From assembly GCF_039545795.1 (NCBI RefSeq), contig NZ_CP154260.1, forward strand, positions 1,927,001-1,991,000: a DNA stretch of 64,000 bases, given 5' to 3'. This document shows, one piece after another, positions 1 to 9,144 of this stretch (the stretch's first letter is position 1; every line of letters starts with the position of its first letter). Source of the DNA: Chitinophaga niabensis (lineage in GTDB: Bacteria > Bacteroidota > Bacteroidia > Chitinophagales > Chitinophagaceae). Both the position numbers and the translations under genes were made by a program. The notes beneath the pieces were generated by a model that saw nothing but the letters and a program-made list of their open reading frames with translations, was not told the origin of the DNA and searched no databases.

Positions 1-668
1 GTCAGCCGTTGGGAACTTTCTTCGGTTTTGAGGCGGCAGGTATTTTCAAGTCAAAGGAGGAAGTGGATGCTTCCGCTCAAAAAACGGCTAAACCCGGCGA
101 TATCAGGTTCAGGGATATAAACGATGATAAAAAGATCAATGATGATGATCGGGTACTATTGGGCAATGCACAGCCGAAATTCTCTTTCGGGTTTAGCAAT
201 ACCTTCTCGCTGAAAGGGGTTGAGCTGATGGTGCTGCTTCAGGGCGTTTATGGCAACAAGTTGTATAATATTAATACCAATACACTGGAAAACCTCACCG
301 GCCTGCAAAATCAGAGCACTACCACCTTGAACCGCTGGACACCGGCTAATACCAATACGAATATTCCACGCGCTACCACGGTAAAACCTACAGCCCGTTC
401 CTGGGACCGGCTGGTGGAAGATGGTTCTTACCTGAGAGGTAAAACCGTGCAGCTGGGATACAATCTGCCATCGGCAGCTCTGCGGCGTATTAAACTCTCT
501 GCGCTGAAAGTATATGTGAATGTACAGAACCTGTTTACCATCACGGACTATTCAGGACTTGATCCGGAAGTGAGCCGTTATGGATCAGATAATGTGAGTC
601 CGGGTTTTGACTCCGGCGCTTATCCGAACGCACGCACGATTTCTTTTGGTATCAATGCCAGCTTCTAA
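1..668 (+). CDS. SusC/RagA TonB-linked outer-membrane receptor, C-terminal part
   Basis: Partial gene: the reading frame is already open at the left edge, so the true start lies upstream and only about 220 C-terminal residues are visible. The part seen has the late-barrel features of SusC proteins: an EF-hand-like stretch (GDIRFRDINDDKKIND), the NRWTPANTNTNIPRA motif, the DGSYLRGKTVQLGYNLP strand pair and a final aromatic strand ending in Phe. SusC barrels import oligosaccharides across the outer membrane with TonB energy, with a SusD lipoprotein as lid. Here the SusD gene follows 15 nt downstream. Family assignment is sure; the substrate cannot be read from this fragment. Confidence 0.95.
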   Translation, partial: QPLGTFFGFEAAGIFKSKEEVDASAQKTAKPGDIRFRDINDDKKINDDDRVLLGNAQPKFSFGFSNTFSLKGVELMVLLQGVYGNKLYNINTNTLENLTGLQNQSTTTLNRWTPANTNTNIPRATTVKPTARSWDRLVEDGSYLRGKTVQLGYNLPSAALRRIKLSALKVYVNVQNLFTITDYSGLDPEVSRYGSDNVSPGFDSGAYPNARTISFGINASF

Positions 669-683
669 TCAAAATCATTCGTT

Positions 684-2147
684 ATGAGATCTGCATTTTA
701 TTTCATCATCATATTTTTTACACTGGCAGTAGCGGGCTGCGCCAAGCTTGATGGTGTTCCGGAAGGGACCTACACCACGGGTAATTTTTATAAAACAGAA
801 GCAGACGCTGTGTCTGCAGTGAATGCGGTGTATTCCGGCCTGACCAGTTCATACCTCTACAACCAGTTCATGGAAGTGATACAATCACAGGGTACAGACG
901 ACTGTGAATGGGGATTCGGCCGCAACACCAGCAATACAGATAAAACGGCGCTGGACAAATTCACCTTTGATGCCGGTACTAATTTATTTTTCCAGTTCTG
1001 GAGTACTTCTTACCAGGTGATCAACCGCGCTAATGCGGCTGCGGAAGGCATTGGCGCCATGACGGTAATTAGCAAGGAAAAAAAGGAACGTTTGCAGGCA
1101 GAAGCCCGGTTTGTACGTGGGCTGATGTATTTTAATCTCGTTCGTCTTTTCGGAGGTGTACCGCTGCAGCTTGTACCTACTACTTCACTCAATAATCTGG
1201 CAGTTAAAAGAGCAACGGAAGAAGAAGTGTATGTACAGATCATCGCAGACTTTCAATTCGGTGCGGAACATCTGCCACCGGCCTATGATGTGGTAAATGC
1301 AGGAAGAGCCACTACCGGAGCTGCCCTGGCCATGCTCGTGAAAACATACCTCACGAGGAAGGAATATACAAAAGCAGCAGAGGAAGCCAGGAAAGTGATG
1401 GCGCTTGGCCGTTATTCGCTATGGCCTTCTTACCAGGATGTATTCCTGATCGCCAATGAAAACAAAACCGAGTCCATCTTTGAAGTACAATTCCTGAGCG
1501 GCTCGGGTAATATTCCCAGCAGCTATGCAGGTTTCTATCGTCCTTCATTCGATAAACGGCCGGGATTCGGCGGTAATGGAGATAATCCTGTTACTAAAAA
1601 TCACTACGATGCTTACGCTGATGGAGATCAGCGAAGGGATGTAAATGTGATAAAGTATTCCTATACCGCTGATCCCAAAGCACCTACCACCATCAAGAAT
1701 CCCTATTACGTTGCCAAGTTTAAAGATCCTGCGGCACTGAATGTGAACGATGGCGGCAATAACTATTACATCGTTCGTTATGCGGATGTGCTGCTGATGT
1801 TCGCAGAAGCATTGTATTTGTCTACTCCCGGCAGTACCGAAGCGCTGGAAGCATTTAACCAGGTGAGGAGGCGTGCATACGGGCTGCCCGTTAATACACC
1901 ATCTGTGAGAGATCTTGCAGGTGGGCTAAGTGTTACGGCCTTCCAGGATTCCGTACTGAAAGAAAGAAGGCTGGAATTCGCATTTGAAGGGCAGCGGCGC
2001 TTTGACCTGCTGCGTACAGGCAAACTGAAGCAGGCGATGAACGCACAGGATCCCGCTATCATCGTGAGAGATTCAGATACACTTTTCCCTATTCCGTCAC
2101 AAGAGCGGGACACCAATCCTTTGCTGGAACAGAACCCGGGATTCTGA
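684..2147 (+). CDS. SusD/RagB-family glycan-binding lipoprotein
   Basis: 487 aa, the usual SusD size. The N-terminus is a lipoprotein signal with lipobox AGC (Cys19), so the mature protein is expected on the outer-membrane surface. Typical SusD features follow: the early FYKTEADAVSAVNAVYSGL helix, ARFVRGLMYFNLVRLFGGVPL in the TPR-like region, and a C-terminal RRLEFAFEGQRRFDLLRTGKL block that precedes FPIPSQERDTNPLLEQNPGF. It binds the glycan and caps the SusC barrel encoded 15 nt upstream. It belongs to the same transcription unit as the partial SusC gene. Substrate unknown. Confidence 0.96.
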   Translation: MRSAFYFIIIFFTLAVAGCAKLDGVPEGTYTTGNFYKTEADAVSAVNAVYSGLTSSYLYNQFMEVIQSQGTDDCEWGFGRNTSNTDKTALDKFTFDAGTNLFFQFWSTSYQVINRANAAAEGIGAMTVISKEKKERLQAEARFVRGLMYFNLVRLFGGVPLQLVPTTSLNNLAVKRATEEEVYVQIIADFQFGAEHLPPAYDVVNAGRATTGAALAMLVKTYLTRKEYTKAAEEARKVMALGRYSLWPSYQDVFLIANENKTESIFEVQFLSGSGNIPSSYAGFYRPSFDKRPGFGGNGDNPVTKNHYDAYADGDQRRDVNVIKYSYTADPKAPTTIKNPYYVAKFKDPAALNVNDGGNNYYIVRYADVLLMFAEALYLSTPGSTEALEAFNQVRRRAYGLPVNTPSVRDLAGGLSVTAFQDSVLKERRLEFAFEGQRRFDLLRTGKLKQAMNAQDPAIIVRDSDTLFPIPSQERDTNPLLEQNPGF

Positions 2148-2163
2148 TCATATATTTTTTTCG

Positions 2164-2198
2164 GCTGGCACGAACAGGGTTTTAGCTGTTCGTGCAGC
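2164..2198 (+). other. Intercistronic stem-loop without T-tract
   Basis: A near-perfect inverted repeat between the SusD stop and the next gene. GCTG-G-CACGAACAG (2164-2177) pairs with CTGTTCGTGCAGC (2186-2198), giving 13 bp with one bulged G and an 8-nt loop. No run of T follows on the + strand; the T-run at 2153-2161 is on the 5' side. It therefore does not look like a standard terminator. It could stabilise the 3' end of the susC-susD mRNA or attenuate the downstream genes. Confidence 0.7.
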
Positions 2199-2225
2199 TA
2201 TACTCATGTTTAAATATTGACGAAA

Positions 2226-3869
2226 ATGAAGACTTCAATTATCCGTGGCCTTGTAGTGATCGTGGTTTTGCTAACCGGCAACAGGCTCTTAGCCCAAAAA
2301 CGCTGGGATGTATGTGTATATGGAGAAACGCCTGCAGGCATAACAGCAGCCATACAGGCCGCGAAAATGAACAAACAGGTACTGCTGATCAGTAATACCG
2401 CGCATTTAGGTGGTGTGGCCACTTCAGGGCTCACAGCTACTGACCTGAATAATTTCAGAAGCGCCGGCGGGCTTACGCGTGATTTTTACCAACGGTTGTA
2501 TACCTACTACAGTGACAGCAGTGCATGGCGTAGTGAGTCCAGGGACGTATACTTTGAGCGTTCTAAAAAACGCACTTTTTCCGGCAAGAACGATTCTCTC
2601 AAAATGCAATGGGTATACGAATCCCGTGTGGCAGAAGGCATCCTGAAAAAAATGTTGCAGGAAGCTGGTGTTACAGTGGTGTATAAAGAAAGGCTGCAGT
2701 TGAAAAATGGCGTGGAGAAAAAAGATGCCAGTATTATTGCCATACTTATGGAGAATGGCCATCGCTATCAGGCGAAAATATTTATAGACGCTACCTATGA
2801 AGGAGACCTGATGGCAAAAGCAGGCGTTTCTTATAGTGTAGGGAGGGAAGCGAACAGTGTTTATAATGAAACGCTGAATGGCATCAAGCTCAACGAAATT
2901 ATCGGTAAAGACCATGTTTCTATAGATCCCTATGTGAAAAAAGGTGTGCCCTCTTCAGGTGTATTGCCTTTCCTGGAACCCCGGATCCCGGGAGCAGATG
3001 GGGAAGGTGATCACCGCACACAATCTTACTGTTACCGGATGACCTTGACAGATGATCCGGCCAATCGCATCAACATTGTAAAACCAGCGGGCTATCAGCC
3101 GCTCTGGTATGAGTTCCTGGCACGTATGCTGGAATTGAATCCCGGCCACCTGCTGAAAAATATCATTTCCTTCACACCCATGCCCAACAAAAAAACAGAT
3201 ACTAACCAGGCTGATTTTGTGGGTGCCAATTATGGATGGCCGGAAGGTAATTATGCAGACCGGGATAAGATCGCCCAAATGCATAAGACCTATGTGTTAG
3301 GCCTGCTCTGGTTCCTGGGTAATGATCCCCGGGTGCCTGATTCCCTGCGTATGGAAATGAAACGCTGGGGTCTGCCGAAAGATGAGTTCAAAGACAACGG
3401 TAACTTCCCTCATCAATTATATGTAAGAGAAGCACGGAGAATGGTGAGCGATTATGTGATGACGGAAAAGAACTGTAATGGCGAAGAGCCGGTACAGGAT
3501 GCAGTTGCCGTAGCCACCTATCCGCTCGACTGCCATTATGTTTCCCGTGTAGTGGATGAGCAGGGGAGAGTACATGCAGAAGGCAGTTACGGTAAGCAGA
3601 AGAATACCTATTACACCATCAGTTATCGCTCATTAAGACCACGTTCATCAGAAGCCCGTAACCTGCTGGTGCCGGTATGTTTGTCGGCCTCACATGTAGC
3701 TTACAGTTCTATCCGCATGGAGCCGGTATTTATGGTGCTGGGGCAATCTGCAGGTACTGCTGCTGCATTGGCACTTGATCGTAATATCAGTATACAGGAG
3801 TTGCCATATGATATTTTGCAGCCGGTATTGCTGAAAGATGGGCAGGTACTTTCACTCGACAGGAAATAA
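2226..3869 (+). CDS. Exported FAD-dependent oxidoreductase (FAD_oxidored family)
   Basis: 547 aa from ATG 2226. A TTG three codons earlier (2217) is possible but less likely. A signal peptide ends near LLAQ, so the protein is exported. The mature start has a dinucleotide-binding fold, VCVYGETPAGITAAIQAAK, followed by HLGGVATSGL; this matches the Pfam FAD_oxidored (PF12831) group often found in Bacteroidota carbohydrate loci. The C-terminal part keeps the family pattern RSLRPRSSEARNLLVPVCLSASHVAYSSIRMEP and GQSAGTAAALA. Substrate unknown; location after SusCD and before an MFS transporter suggests oxidation of a sugar or glycan-derived compound. The downstream MFS gene begins 7 nt after its stop, so they are co-transcribed. 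Confidence 0.88.
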   Translation: MKTSIIRGLVVIVVLLTGNRLLAQKRWDVCVYGETPAGITAAIQAAKMNKQVLLISNTAHLGGVATSGLTATDLNNFRSAGGLTRDFYQRLYTYYSDSSAWRSESRDVYFERSKKRTFSGKNDSLKMQWVYESRVAEGILKKMLQEAGVTVVYKERLQLKNGVEKKDASIIAILMENGHRYQAKIFIDATYEGDLMAKAGVSYSVGREANSVYNETLNGIKLNEIIGKDHVSIDPYVKKGVPSSGVLPFLEPRIPGADGEGDHRTQSYCYRMTLTDDPANRINIVKPAGYQPLWYEFLARMLELNPGHLLKNIISFTPMPNKKTDTNQADFVGANYGWPEGNYADRDKIAQMHKTYVLGLLWFLGNDPRVPDSLRMEMKRWGLPKDEFKDNGNFPHQLYVREARRMVSDYVMTEKNCNGEEPVQDAVAVATYPLDCHYVSRVVDEQGRVHAEGSYGKQKNTYYTISYRSLRPRSSEARNLLVPVCLSASHVAYSSIRMEPVFMVLGQSAGTAAALALDRNISIQELPYDILQPVLLKDGQVLSLDRK

Positions 3870-3876
3870 GCTAAAT

Positions 3877-5103
3877 ATGAAAGAATCAAACAAAGGTGCT
3901 GTTATTGCTGCGGTAGTAGTGGCTTCTCTCGGATATTTTGTGGATATCTATGATCTGCTGCTTTTCAGCATTGTTCGGGTACCCAGCCTGGAATCAATCG
4001 GGCTGCGTGGACAGGATGTAACAGACAAAGGAATTTTATTACTTAATGTGCAGATGACGGGAATGTTGTTAGGCGGCATACTCTGGGGTGTACTGGGCGA
4101 CAGGAAAGGACGGCTGTCTGTACTTTTCGGCTCCATCTTCCTGTATTCCGCTGCCAACATTGCCAATGGTTTTGTGGACAGTGTATGGTCTTACGCATTG
4201 TGGCGTTTTATTGCCGGCCTTGGGCTGGCAGGTGAACTCGGCGCAGGTATCACACTCGTGGCGGAACTGATGCCAAAAGAAAAAAGAGGGTATGCCACTA
4301 CAATTGTTGCTGCAGTTGGTATCAGCGGAGCAGTGGCTGCTTATTTTGTTGCGCAGCATTTCAGTTGGAGGACCAGCTTTTTTATCGGTGGCGGCCTGGG
4401 GCTTTTACTCTTACTGCTGCGGGTAGGCGTGGCGGAATCTGGTATGTTCGGTTCGGCAAAACAGTCAGAGAACAGGGGAAACTTTCTGGCACTTTTCACA
4501 AATGGAAAAAGGTTCTTCAAATACCTGCGCTGCATCCTGATAGGTGTGCCACTTTGGTTTGTTGTAGGTGTGCTGATCACCCTCTCTCCGGAATTTGGAA
4601 AGGTATTGCAGATCAAAGGCGATGTGAATGCCGGTGCTGCAGTGGCCTGGTGTTATGGTGGCCTTGTTGCAGGGGATATTTTCAGCGGTGCACTCAGCCA
4701 GTTGTTGAAAAGCCGGATCAGAGTAGTGTATGTTTATTTGTTCTGTTGCATGGCCGCCGTAAGCATTTACTTTCTGGCCTCCGGCATCAGCCTGCAGCTC
4801 TTTTACTGGGTATGTGGCCTGCTGGGTTTCTCTGTTGGTTATTGGGTGGTTTTCATGACTATCGCAACGGAACAGTTTGGTACCAATATCCGTGCAACGG
4901 TTACTACTACTGTTCCCAACTTTGTGCGTGGCGCGGTGGTGCCACTCACCTTTCTTTTTCAATCTATACAACTGCTTTTTAACGGCTCCCTTGTGTATGC
5001 CGGCATAAGCGTTGGCGTGATTTGCCTGGCACTGGCCTTCTGGTCGCTGGCCGGCATGCAGGAAACATTTCATAAAGACCTGGATTATCTGGAGGAATGG
5101 TAG
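3877..5103 (+). CDS. MFS transporter
   Basis: 408 aa, about 12 hydrophobic segments, consistent with a major facilitator transporter of the inner membrane. The loop between TM2 and TM3 has the MFS signature GVLGDRKGRL, and a second family motif is RFIAGLGLAGELGAG, resembling the organic-acid/phosphate/sugar-porter side of the superfamily. The ATG at 3877 is chosen over one at 3838 because it follows a purine-rich stretch (AGGAAATAAG) and avoids a 32-nt overlap with the upstream gene. Position suggests import of the product generated by the SusCD/oxidoreductase/glycosidase set. Substrate not determined. Confidence 0.9.
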   Translation: MKESNKGAVIAAVVVASLGYFVDIYDLLLFSIVRVPSLESIGLRGQDVTDKGILLLNVQMTGMLLGGILWGVLGDRKGRLSVLFGSIFLYSAANIANGFVDSVWSYALWRFIAGLGLAGELGAGITLVAELMPKEKRGYATTIVAAVGISGAVAAYFVAQHFSWRTSFFIGGGLGLLLLLLRVGVAESGMFGSAKQSENRGNFLALFTNGKRFFKYLRCILIGVPLWFVVGVLITLSPEFGKVLQIKGDVNAGAAVAWCYGGLVAGDIFSGALSQLLKSRIRVVYVYLFCCMAAVSIYFLASGISLQLFYWVCGLLGFSVGYWVVFMTIATEQFGTNIRATVTTTVPNFVRGAVVPLTFLFQSIQLLFNGSLVYAGISVGVICLALAFWSLAGMQETFHKDLDYLEEW

Positions 5104-5134
5104 ATAAATAAACAATTTAAAATCACTTCCACTT

Positions 5135-8026
5135 ATGAAAAAACTGATACTTATGATGGCGATGCTTGTTGTTGCAGGCAGCACAATGGCACAGGCTGTT
5201 AAAACCACATTGACAGATTCCGCTGGCATATATACCCTGCGCCGTGGCGGTATACCATATTACATCAAAGGTGCGGCCGCCAATAATTTTCACGTACAGG
5301 TGGCTGCTTATGGAGGTAACACTATCCGTACCTACAGCATCAATGATTCCACCGGCAGGTGGCTGGATAGTGCGGATGCACATGGCATTACCGTTTGCCT
5401 GGGATTGGGTATCAAAAAGCAGCAGGAAATGAATTATGGGGATACTACTGCCGTGCGCCTGCAATATGAGAATATGCGCAACCAGGTGCTCGCATTTAAA
5501 GATCATCCGGCAGTGCTGATGTGGGCCATCGGCAATGAAACAGATGCAAATTATAATAGCCTGGATACTGCTGCCAATATCCTTTTCTGGGATGCGCTCA
5601 ACAGCATCGCTGAAATGATCCATGAAACCGATACCAATCACCTTACCACCTGTGTACTGGTAAATTCGGACCTGAAGAAAATTAAGCTGCTGAAAGAACG
5701 GTTCACTGCATTGGATATACTTTCCATCAACAGCTATGCGCCTAACATTCCCGGTGTTTTGGGAAACCTGCAAACCGCCGGCTGGACCAAGCCTTATATG
5801 ATCACGGAATTCGGACCAAGAGGCACCTGGCAGATGAATCCGGAACCTTTGAGGAAGATGCCATGGGGTGCATTCGTTGAACAAACCAGTACAGAAAAAG
5901 CGGTAGTGTACCGCCAGGTTTACATGGACCATATTTCCGCAAATATATCCAGTAACTGTCTCGGTGGTTTTGTATTCGTATGGGGATATCAGTCATCCGG
6001 TGATGTAGTAACATGGTTTGGGCTGTATAGCAGGAAAGGAGAGGCTTTTGCTGCTACTGACGAAATGCAGTATGCATGGACGGGAATATATCCTTCTAAC
6101 CGCGCACCGGTTATCCGCAACAGGGATTCGCTGCTTTTCAATGGCAAACGCGCTGAAGATACCGTAATCGTGGAAGCCAATTCCCTCAATACAGGATGGG
6201 TTCGCGCCAGTGATCCTGATAATGATTCATTGCGTTACGAATGGCTGATCATTCCGGAAAATAGTATCATGGCAGGAGGAGATGCCAATGCAAGTTTGCC
6301 CACGCTTCCGGGTCTGATCATTTCTCAAAATATGGACAGTGCCCGTTTCCTGGCGCCAGCTGCTGCCGGTAATTACCGGTTATATGTATATGTTCACGAT
6401 CAGCGTGGGAAGATTGCCAATGCAGCTATTCCATTCAAAGTAACACCTTCTGCAACCGGAAGACTGATCAGGTCAACTTTATCCGGAGGCAGCTGGTCAT
6501 TGCCCGGAAGCTGGCAGGGCGGGGTAGTACCAGCAGATGCAGATACGGCAGTGATCATCGCCGGAAGTACCATCACCATCAATTCGCCGGTAAAAGTAAC
6601 ACGTACAGAAATAGCCGGTACACTGGGATTCAATACTACCACTACGCATACCTTCACTACGGGTGACCTGATAGTGGAAACCACCGGCACATTCTATGCC
6701 CGGAATGGTACCATTGGCAGAACGATTACAGTTAACGGTAATCTGCTGAATAACGGTAATGCGGACTTCTCAAAAGCCAGCACCACACTGATCATGGGAC
6801 CAACAGCAGATACCACGTTAATTGGTGGAACAGGAACTTATACCAATGGTATCATCCGCAGTCTTACAATCAATAATGCTGAGGGTGTTGTATTGCAAAC
6901 CCCTATAAGCATTCCATCTTTGCTGACCCTTACAGCAGGCGTGTTGCATAATGGAGGAAATCTCACCATGGATAATACGAATGTGGGTGGTAGTGCAAGT
7001 TCTGTTAACTGCCAGATCAGGCGTTCACAGCATGCTTCGCTTGCTAATGCATATACATTGGGAAGTACGGCAGCACTGTACGTTGTTTATAATCACGATG
7101 TGAATGCTCCGGCACAACTCATGGTAGAAGGTTATGAGATCCCACTTTCCCGGTCATTACACAACATCACCATCAAGAATCCGGATGGAGTGATGATCAG
7201 CGATAGCCTCATCCTGAAATCGAGTAATGCTGCTATTACGCTGACTGATGGAATCATATACCTGCCGCCAGGGAAGGCATTGATCTGCACCAATACTTCT
7301 TATAACGGCACACCTGGTAGCAGCAACAGTTTCGTAAATGGTGCTGTAGCACTTACCGCCGGGACAACACCTGTTACCAAAACCTTTCCGACCGGATCTG
7401 CCGGGCAACACAGGAAGGTAATATTAACAGGCCTCGCGTCTGTTAGTGGTGCGGTATCGATGCAAGTATCTGTTGATACTGCAGCGGGTACACCAGGTAC
7501 AGGTATGAGCAGTTTGTCTGCCGCTAGGCGCTGGCATTGTGCTGTTCGTAGTGGCAACCTTTCCGGGTTTACCAGCATTAGTATTGGCTATGGAGCAGAC
7601 GATGGGGCAACGCAGGACAGGCTCGCATTTTCAACTGCTTATACCGGTGCATATGATGTAATGCCCACCAGTTCCGGCACCGCGGATGTTGTTACCAGTT
7701 CAACGGGAAGTTATGGAGCTGGATGGTATACAACGGGATTTGGAGAAAGCGGATCACTACTGGCCTATAAACCCGCTGTGGTTTCTGCGCGTGTTGCTTC
7801 AGTTTATCCTAATCCGGCTTCGGATGCTATTTACGTTGAATTCGCCCAAAGGGGACGTGCAAGCCTTGTTGATATGCAGGGGAGGGTAGTGTGCAATTGG
7901 TTATTAGCTAAAGATCAAACACGGCAGCGGCTTCCGCTCTCTGCAAAAACAGGCAGTGGTATTTACCTGCTGGTGTTGGAAGGAAGTGGATTACGACAGA
8001 CATTTAAAGTGGTCATATCCCGGTAA
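5135..8026 (+). CDS. T9SS-exported glycoside hydrolase (GH2-type TIM barrel) with adhesin-like repeats
   Basis: 963 aa with a signal peptide cut near AQ20. Residues about 30-310 look like a clan-A glycoside hydrolase barrel: the acid/base motif WAIGNETD has Glu135 and the nucleophile motif MITEFGPRG has Glu225, spaced as on strands 4 and 7 of GH2 enzymes. The N-terminal beta-sandwich domains of ordinary GH2 enzymes are absent. Residues about 325-440 resemble an Ig/cadherin-like domain (ASDPDNDSLRYEW). About 450-880 is a Thr/Ser/Gly-rich repetitive beta region starting SGGSWSLPGSWQGGVVP. The last 75 residues are a type A T9SS sorting domain (VYPNPASD to the end), so it should be secreted or surface-bound. 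It is the last gene of the locus before a strong terminator. Glycan target unknown. Confidence 0.85.
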   Translation: MKKLILMMAMLVVAGSTMAQAVKTTLTDSAGIYTLRRGGIPYYIKGAAANNFHVQVAAYGGNTIRTYSINDSTGRWLDSADAHGITVCLGLGIKKQQEMNYGDTTAVRLQYENMRNQVLAFKDHPAVLMWAIGNETDANYNSLDTAANILFWDALNSIAEMIHETDTNHLTTCVLVNSDLKKIKLLKERFTALDILSINSYAPNIPGVLGNLQTAGWTKPYMITEFGPRGTWQMNPEPLRKMPWGAFVEQTSTEKAVVYRQVYMDHISANISSNCLGGFVFVWGYQSSGDVVTWFGLYSRKGEAFAATDEMQYAWTGIYPSNRAPVIRNRDSLLFNGKRAEDTVIVEANSLNTGWVRASDPDNDSLRYEWLIIPENSIMAGGDANASLPTLPGLIISQNMDSARFLAPAAAGNYRLYVYVHDQRGKIANAAIPFKVTPSATGRLIRSTLSGGSWSLPGSWQGGVVPADADTAVIIAGSTITINSPVKVTRTEIAGTLGFNTTTTHTFTTGDLIVETTGTFYARNGTIGRTITVNGNLLNNGNADFSKASTTLIMGPTADTTLIGGTGTYTNGIIRSLTINNAEGVVLQTPISIPSLLTLTAGVLHNGGNLTMDNTNVGGSASSVNCQIRRSQHASLANAYTLGSTAALYVVYNHDVNAPAQLMVEGYEIPLSRSLHNITIKNPDGVMISDSLILKSSNAAITLTDGIIYLPPGKALICTNTSYNGTPGSSNSFVNGAVALTAGTTPVTKTFPTGSAGQHRKVILTGLASVSGAVSMQVSVDTAAGTPGTGMSSLSAARRWHCAVRSGNLSGFTSISIGYGADDGATQDRLAFSTAYTGAYDVMPTSSGTADVVTSSTGSYGAGWYTTGFGESGSLLAYKPAVVSARVASVYPNPASDAIYVEFAQRGRASLVDMQGRVVCNWLLAKDQTRQRLPLSAKTGSGIYLLVLEGSGLRQTFKVVISR

Positions 8027-8040
8027 AACCAAAAAATAAA

Positions 8041-8070
8041 AACGGCGCTTCAAGATGAAGCGCCGTTTTT
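8041..8070 (+). terminator. Rho-independent terminator
   Basis: Perfect 12-bp stem AACGGCGCTTCA (8041-8052), loop AGA, TGAAGCGCCGTT (8056-8067), followed by TTT and an AT-rich stretch. It lies 14 nt after the glycoside hydrolase stop and closes the first SusCD locus. Confidence 0.92.
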
Positions 8071-8121
8071 ATTGATACCCAATCAGTTTGACTGTATTTA
8101 TCGAAAAAAATATTATTTTTA

Positions 8122-8152
8122 TTGATAAACGATAAATAATTATCTATATTTG
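8122..8152 (+). promoter_or_regulatory. Bacteroidota-type promoter
   Basis: TTG at 8122-8124 and TATATTTG at 8145-8152, separated by 20 nt, matching the Bacteroidota vegetative consensus TTG / TAnnTTTG. Transcription would start near 8158, about 17 nt before the DUF2975 start codon. Confidence 0.75.
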
Positions 8153-8174
8153 ATCTGTCCCAAAACTATACTTT

Positions 8175-8717
8175 ATGTATTTACGACCCAAACCAGATGG
8201 TAAAACGAAGCAGGTATTGATGGGGATGCACTTCTATGCCTGGATAGCATTTATTTGGATGATCCTGTATGCGGGAGGCTCCTTATTCGAATTGATCACA
8301 GGTGTGCTCGATGGAGAGCAAAAGGTAACGCTTTTTCAGGACGCGGCCATGGTGCCTATCAGACAATTCAGTGTATGGCACTATGCCATATTTGGTTCTT
8401 ATACCGTTGCATTGTTTGTGCTAAAGTCATTCCTTTTATTCTACCTGATCAGGTTCCTTTTCAAGATGAACCCGGTAAATCCTTTTAACAGGGATATAGC
8501 CAGGATACTGGAAAAGATCAGCTATACCTTAATTTTGGCAACAATTATTGTTCTGCTGCATGATATTCACGCTGCCTGGCTACCCGCAAGCGTAAAATCA
8601 TTTCCCGAATTCTGGAATTTGAACGAATATCTTTTTGTGACAGGGCTGGTATACATTATTGCCAGGGTGTTCAAACGAGGGGTAGCACTGCAATCCGAAA
8701 AAGATCTAATTATATAA
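8175..8717 (+). CDS. DUF2975 membrane protein
   Basis: 180 aa with four predicted membrane helices (about residues 18-42, 70-95, 115-140 and 150-168), the organisation of DUF2975 proteins. The biochemical role of this family is unknown. Members are nearly always encoded directly before a small XRE/YozG-type DNA-binding protein, exactly as here with a 3-nt gap, so the two probably form a functional pair. The motif NPFNRDIARILEKISYTLI lies between TM2 and TM3 and resembles the conserved cytoplasmic loop of the family. The pair has its own promoter and terminator, so it is an independent operon between two SusCD loci. Confidence 0.85.
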   Translation: MYLRPKPDGKTKQVLMGMHFYAWIAFIWMILYAGGSLFELITGVLDGEQKVTLFQDAAMVPIRQFSVWHYAIFGSYTVALFVLKSFLLFYLIRFLFKMNPVNPFNRDIARILEKISYTLILATIIVLLHDIHAAWLPASVKSFPEFWNLNEYLFVTGLVYIIARVFKRGVALQSEKDLII

Positions 8718-8720
8718 AGT

Positions 8721-8930
8721 ATGCCTATTGTCGTAAACTTAGATGTAATGATGGCAAAGCGGAAGATGTCGCTGAACGTGCTTGCTGTGAGAGTAGGACT
8801 AACACTTGCCAATTTATCCATACTCAAAACCGGCAAAGCAAAAGCCATTCGCTTCAGTACATTGGAAGCAATTTGCGAAGCACTGGAATGTCAGCCGGGA
8901 GATATATTAGAATACACAAAAGAAGAATAA
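8721..8930 (+). CDS. Small XRE-family HTH regulator (YozG-like)
   Basis: 69 aa, essentially a single helix-turn-helix domain: MMAKRKMSLNVLAVRVGLTLANLSILKTGKAKAIRFSTL covers helices 1-4, and the ending CEALECQPGDILEY is characteristic of the YozG/HTH_26 group. It is a cytoplasmic DNA-binding protein. It starts 3 nt after the DUF2975 stop and ends inside a terminator stem. It probably controls its own operon together with the membrane partner; targets are not visible from sequence. Confidence 0.93.
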   Translation: MPIVVNLDVMMAKRKMSLNVLAVRVGLTLANLSILKTGKAKAIRFSTLEAICEALECQPGDILEYTKEE

Positions 8931-8955
8931 AGGGGACACAGGTTGTCCCCTTTTT
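8929..8955 (+). terminator. Rho-independent terminator overlapping stop codon
   Basis: AAAGGGGACA (8929-8938), loop CAGGT, TGTCCCCTTT (8944-8953), followed by further T. The left arm starts within the TAA of the XRE gene. Confidence 0.9.
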
Positions 8956-8997
8956 GTTAGCCCACCTGCCCACTGGAAAACTTTTCTCAAAGGAAAT

Positions 8998-9027
8998 TTG
9001 AAAAAGAAAGAAAAGACATTATATTTG
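8998..9027 (+). promoter_or_regulatory. Bacteroidota-type promoter of the second SusCD operon
   Basis: TTG at 8998-9000 and TATATTTG at 9020-9027 with 19 nt between them. A start near 9034 gives an untranslated leader of about 155 nt before the SusC ATG at 9189. Confidence 0.75.
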
Positions 9028-9113
9028 CTTAGTAGAACAGAATAGAATAACACAGTAGTACGCCACGCTACCGTTAATAATCAACCACGTATATATGTAT
9101 TTATCATGTAGAT

Positions 9114-9144
9114 GCGCTGTTGGCTGCACCAGCCAATAGGGCGC
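9114..9144 (+). promoter_or_regulatory. Leader stem-loop upstream of susC-like gene
   Basis: In the 5' leader, TTGGCT (9120-9125), loop GCACC, AGCCAA (9131-9136) form a perfect 6-bp stem. Flanking GCGC at 9114-9117 and 9141-9144 can extend it across an internal loop. No T-tract follows. It may affect translation or stability of the SusC mRNA; function is inference. Confidence 0.45.

Noticed and set aside
4465..5932. Two long minus-strand open frames (about 254 and 269 codons) opposite the MFS and glycoside hydrolase genes
   Set aside because: They overlap well-supported genes on the other strand, lack family features and a ribosome-binding site, and their His- and Cys-rich composition is typical of antisense frames.
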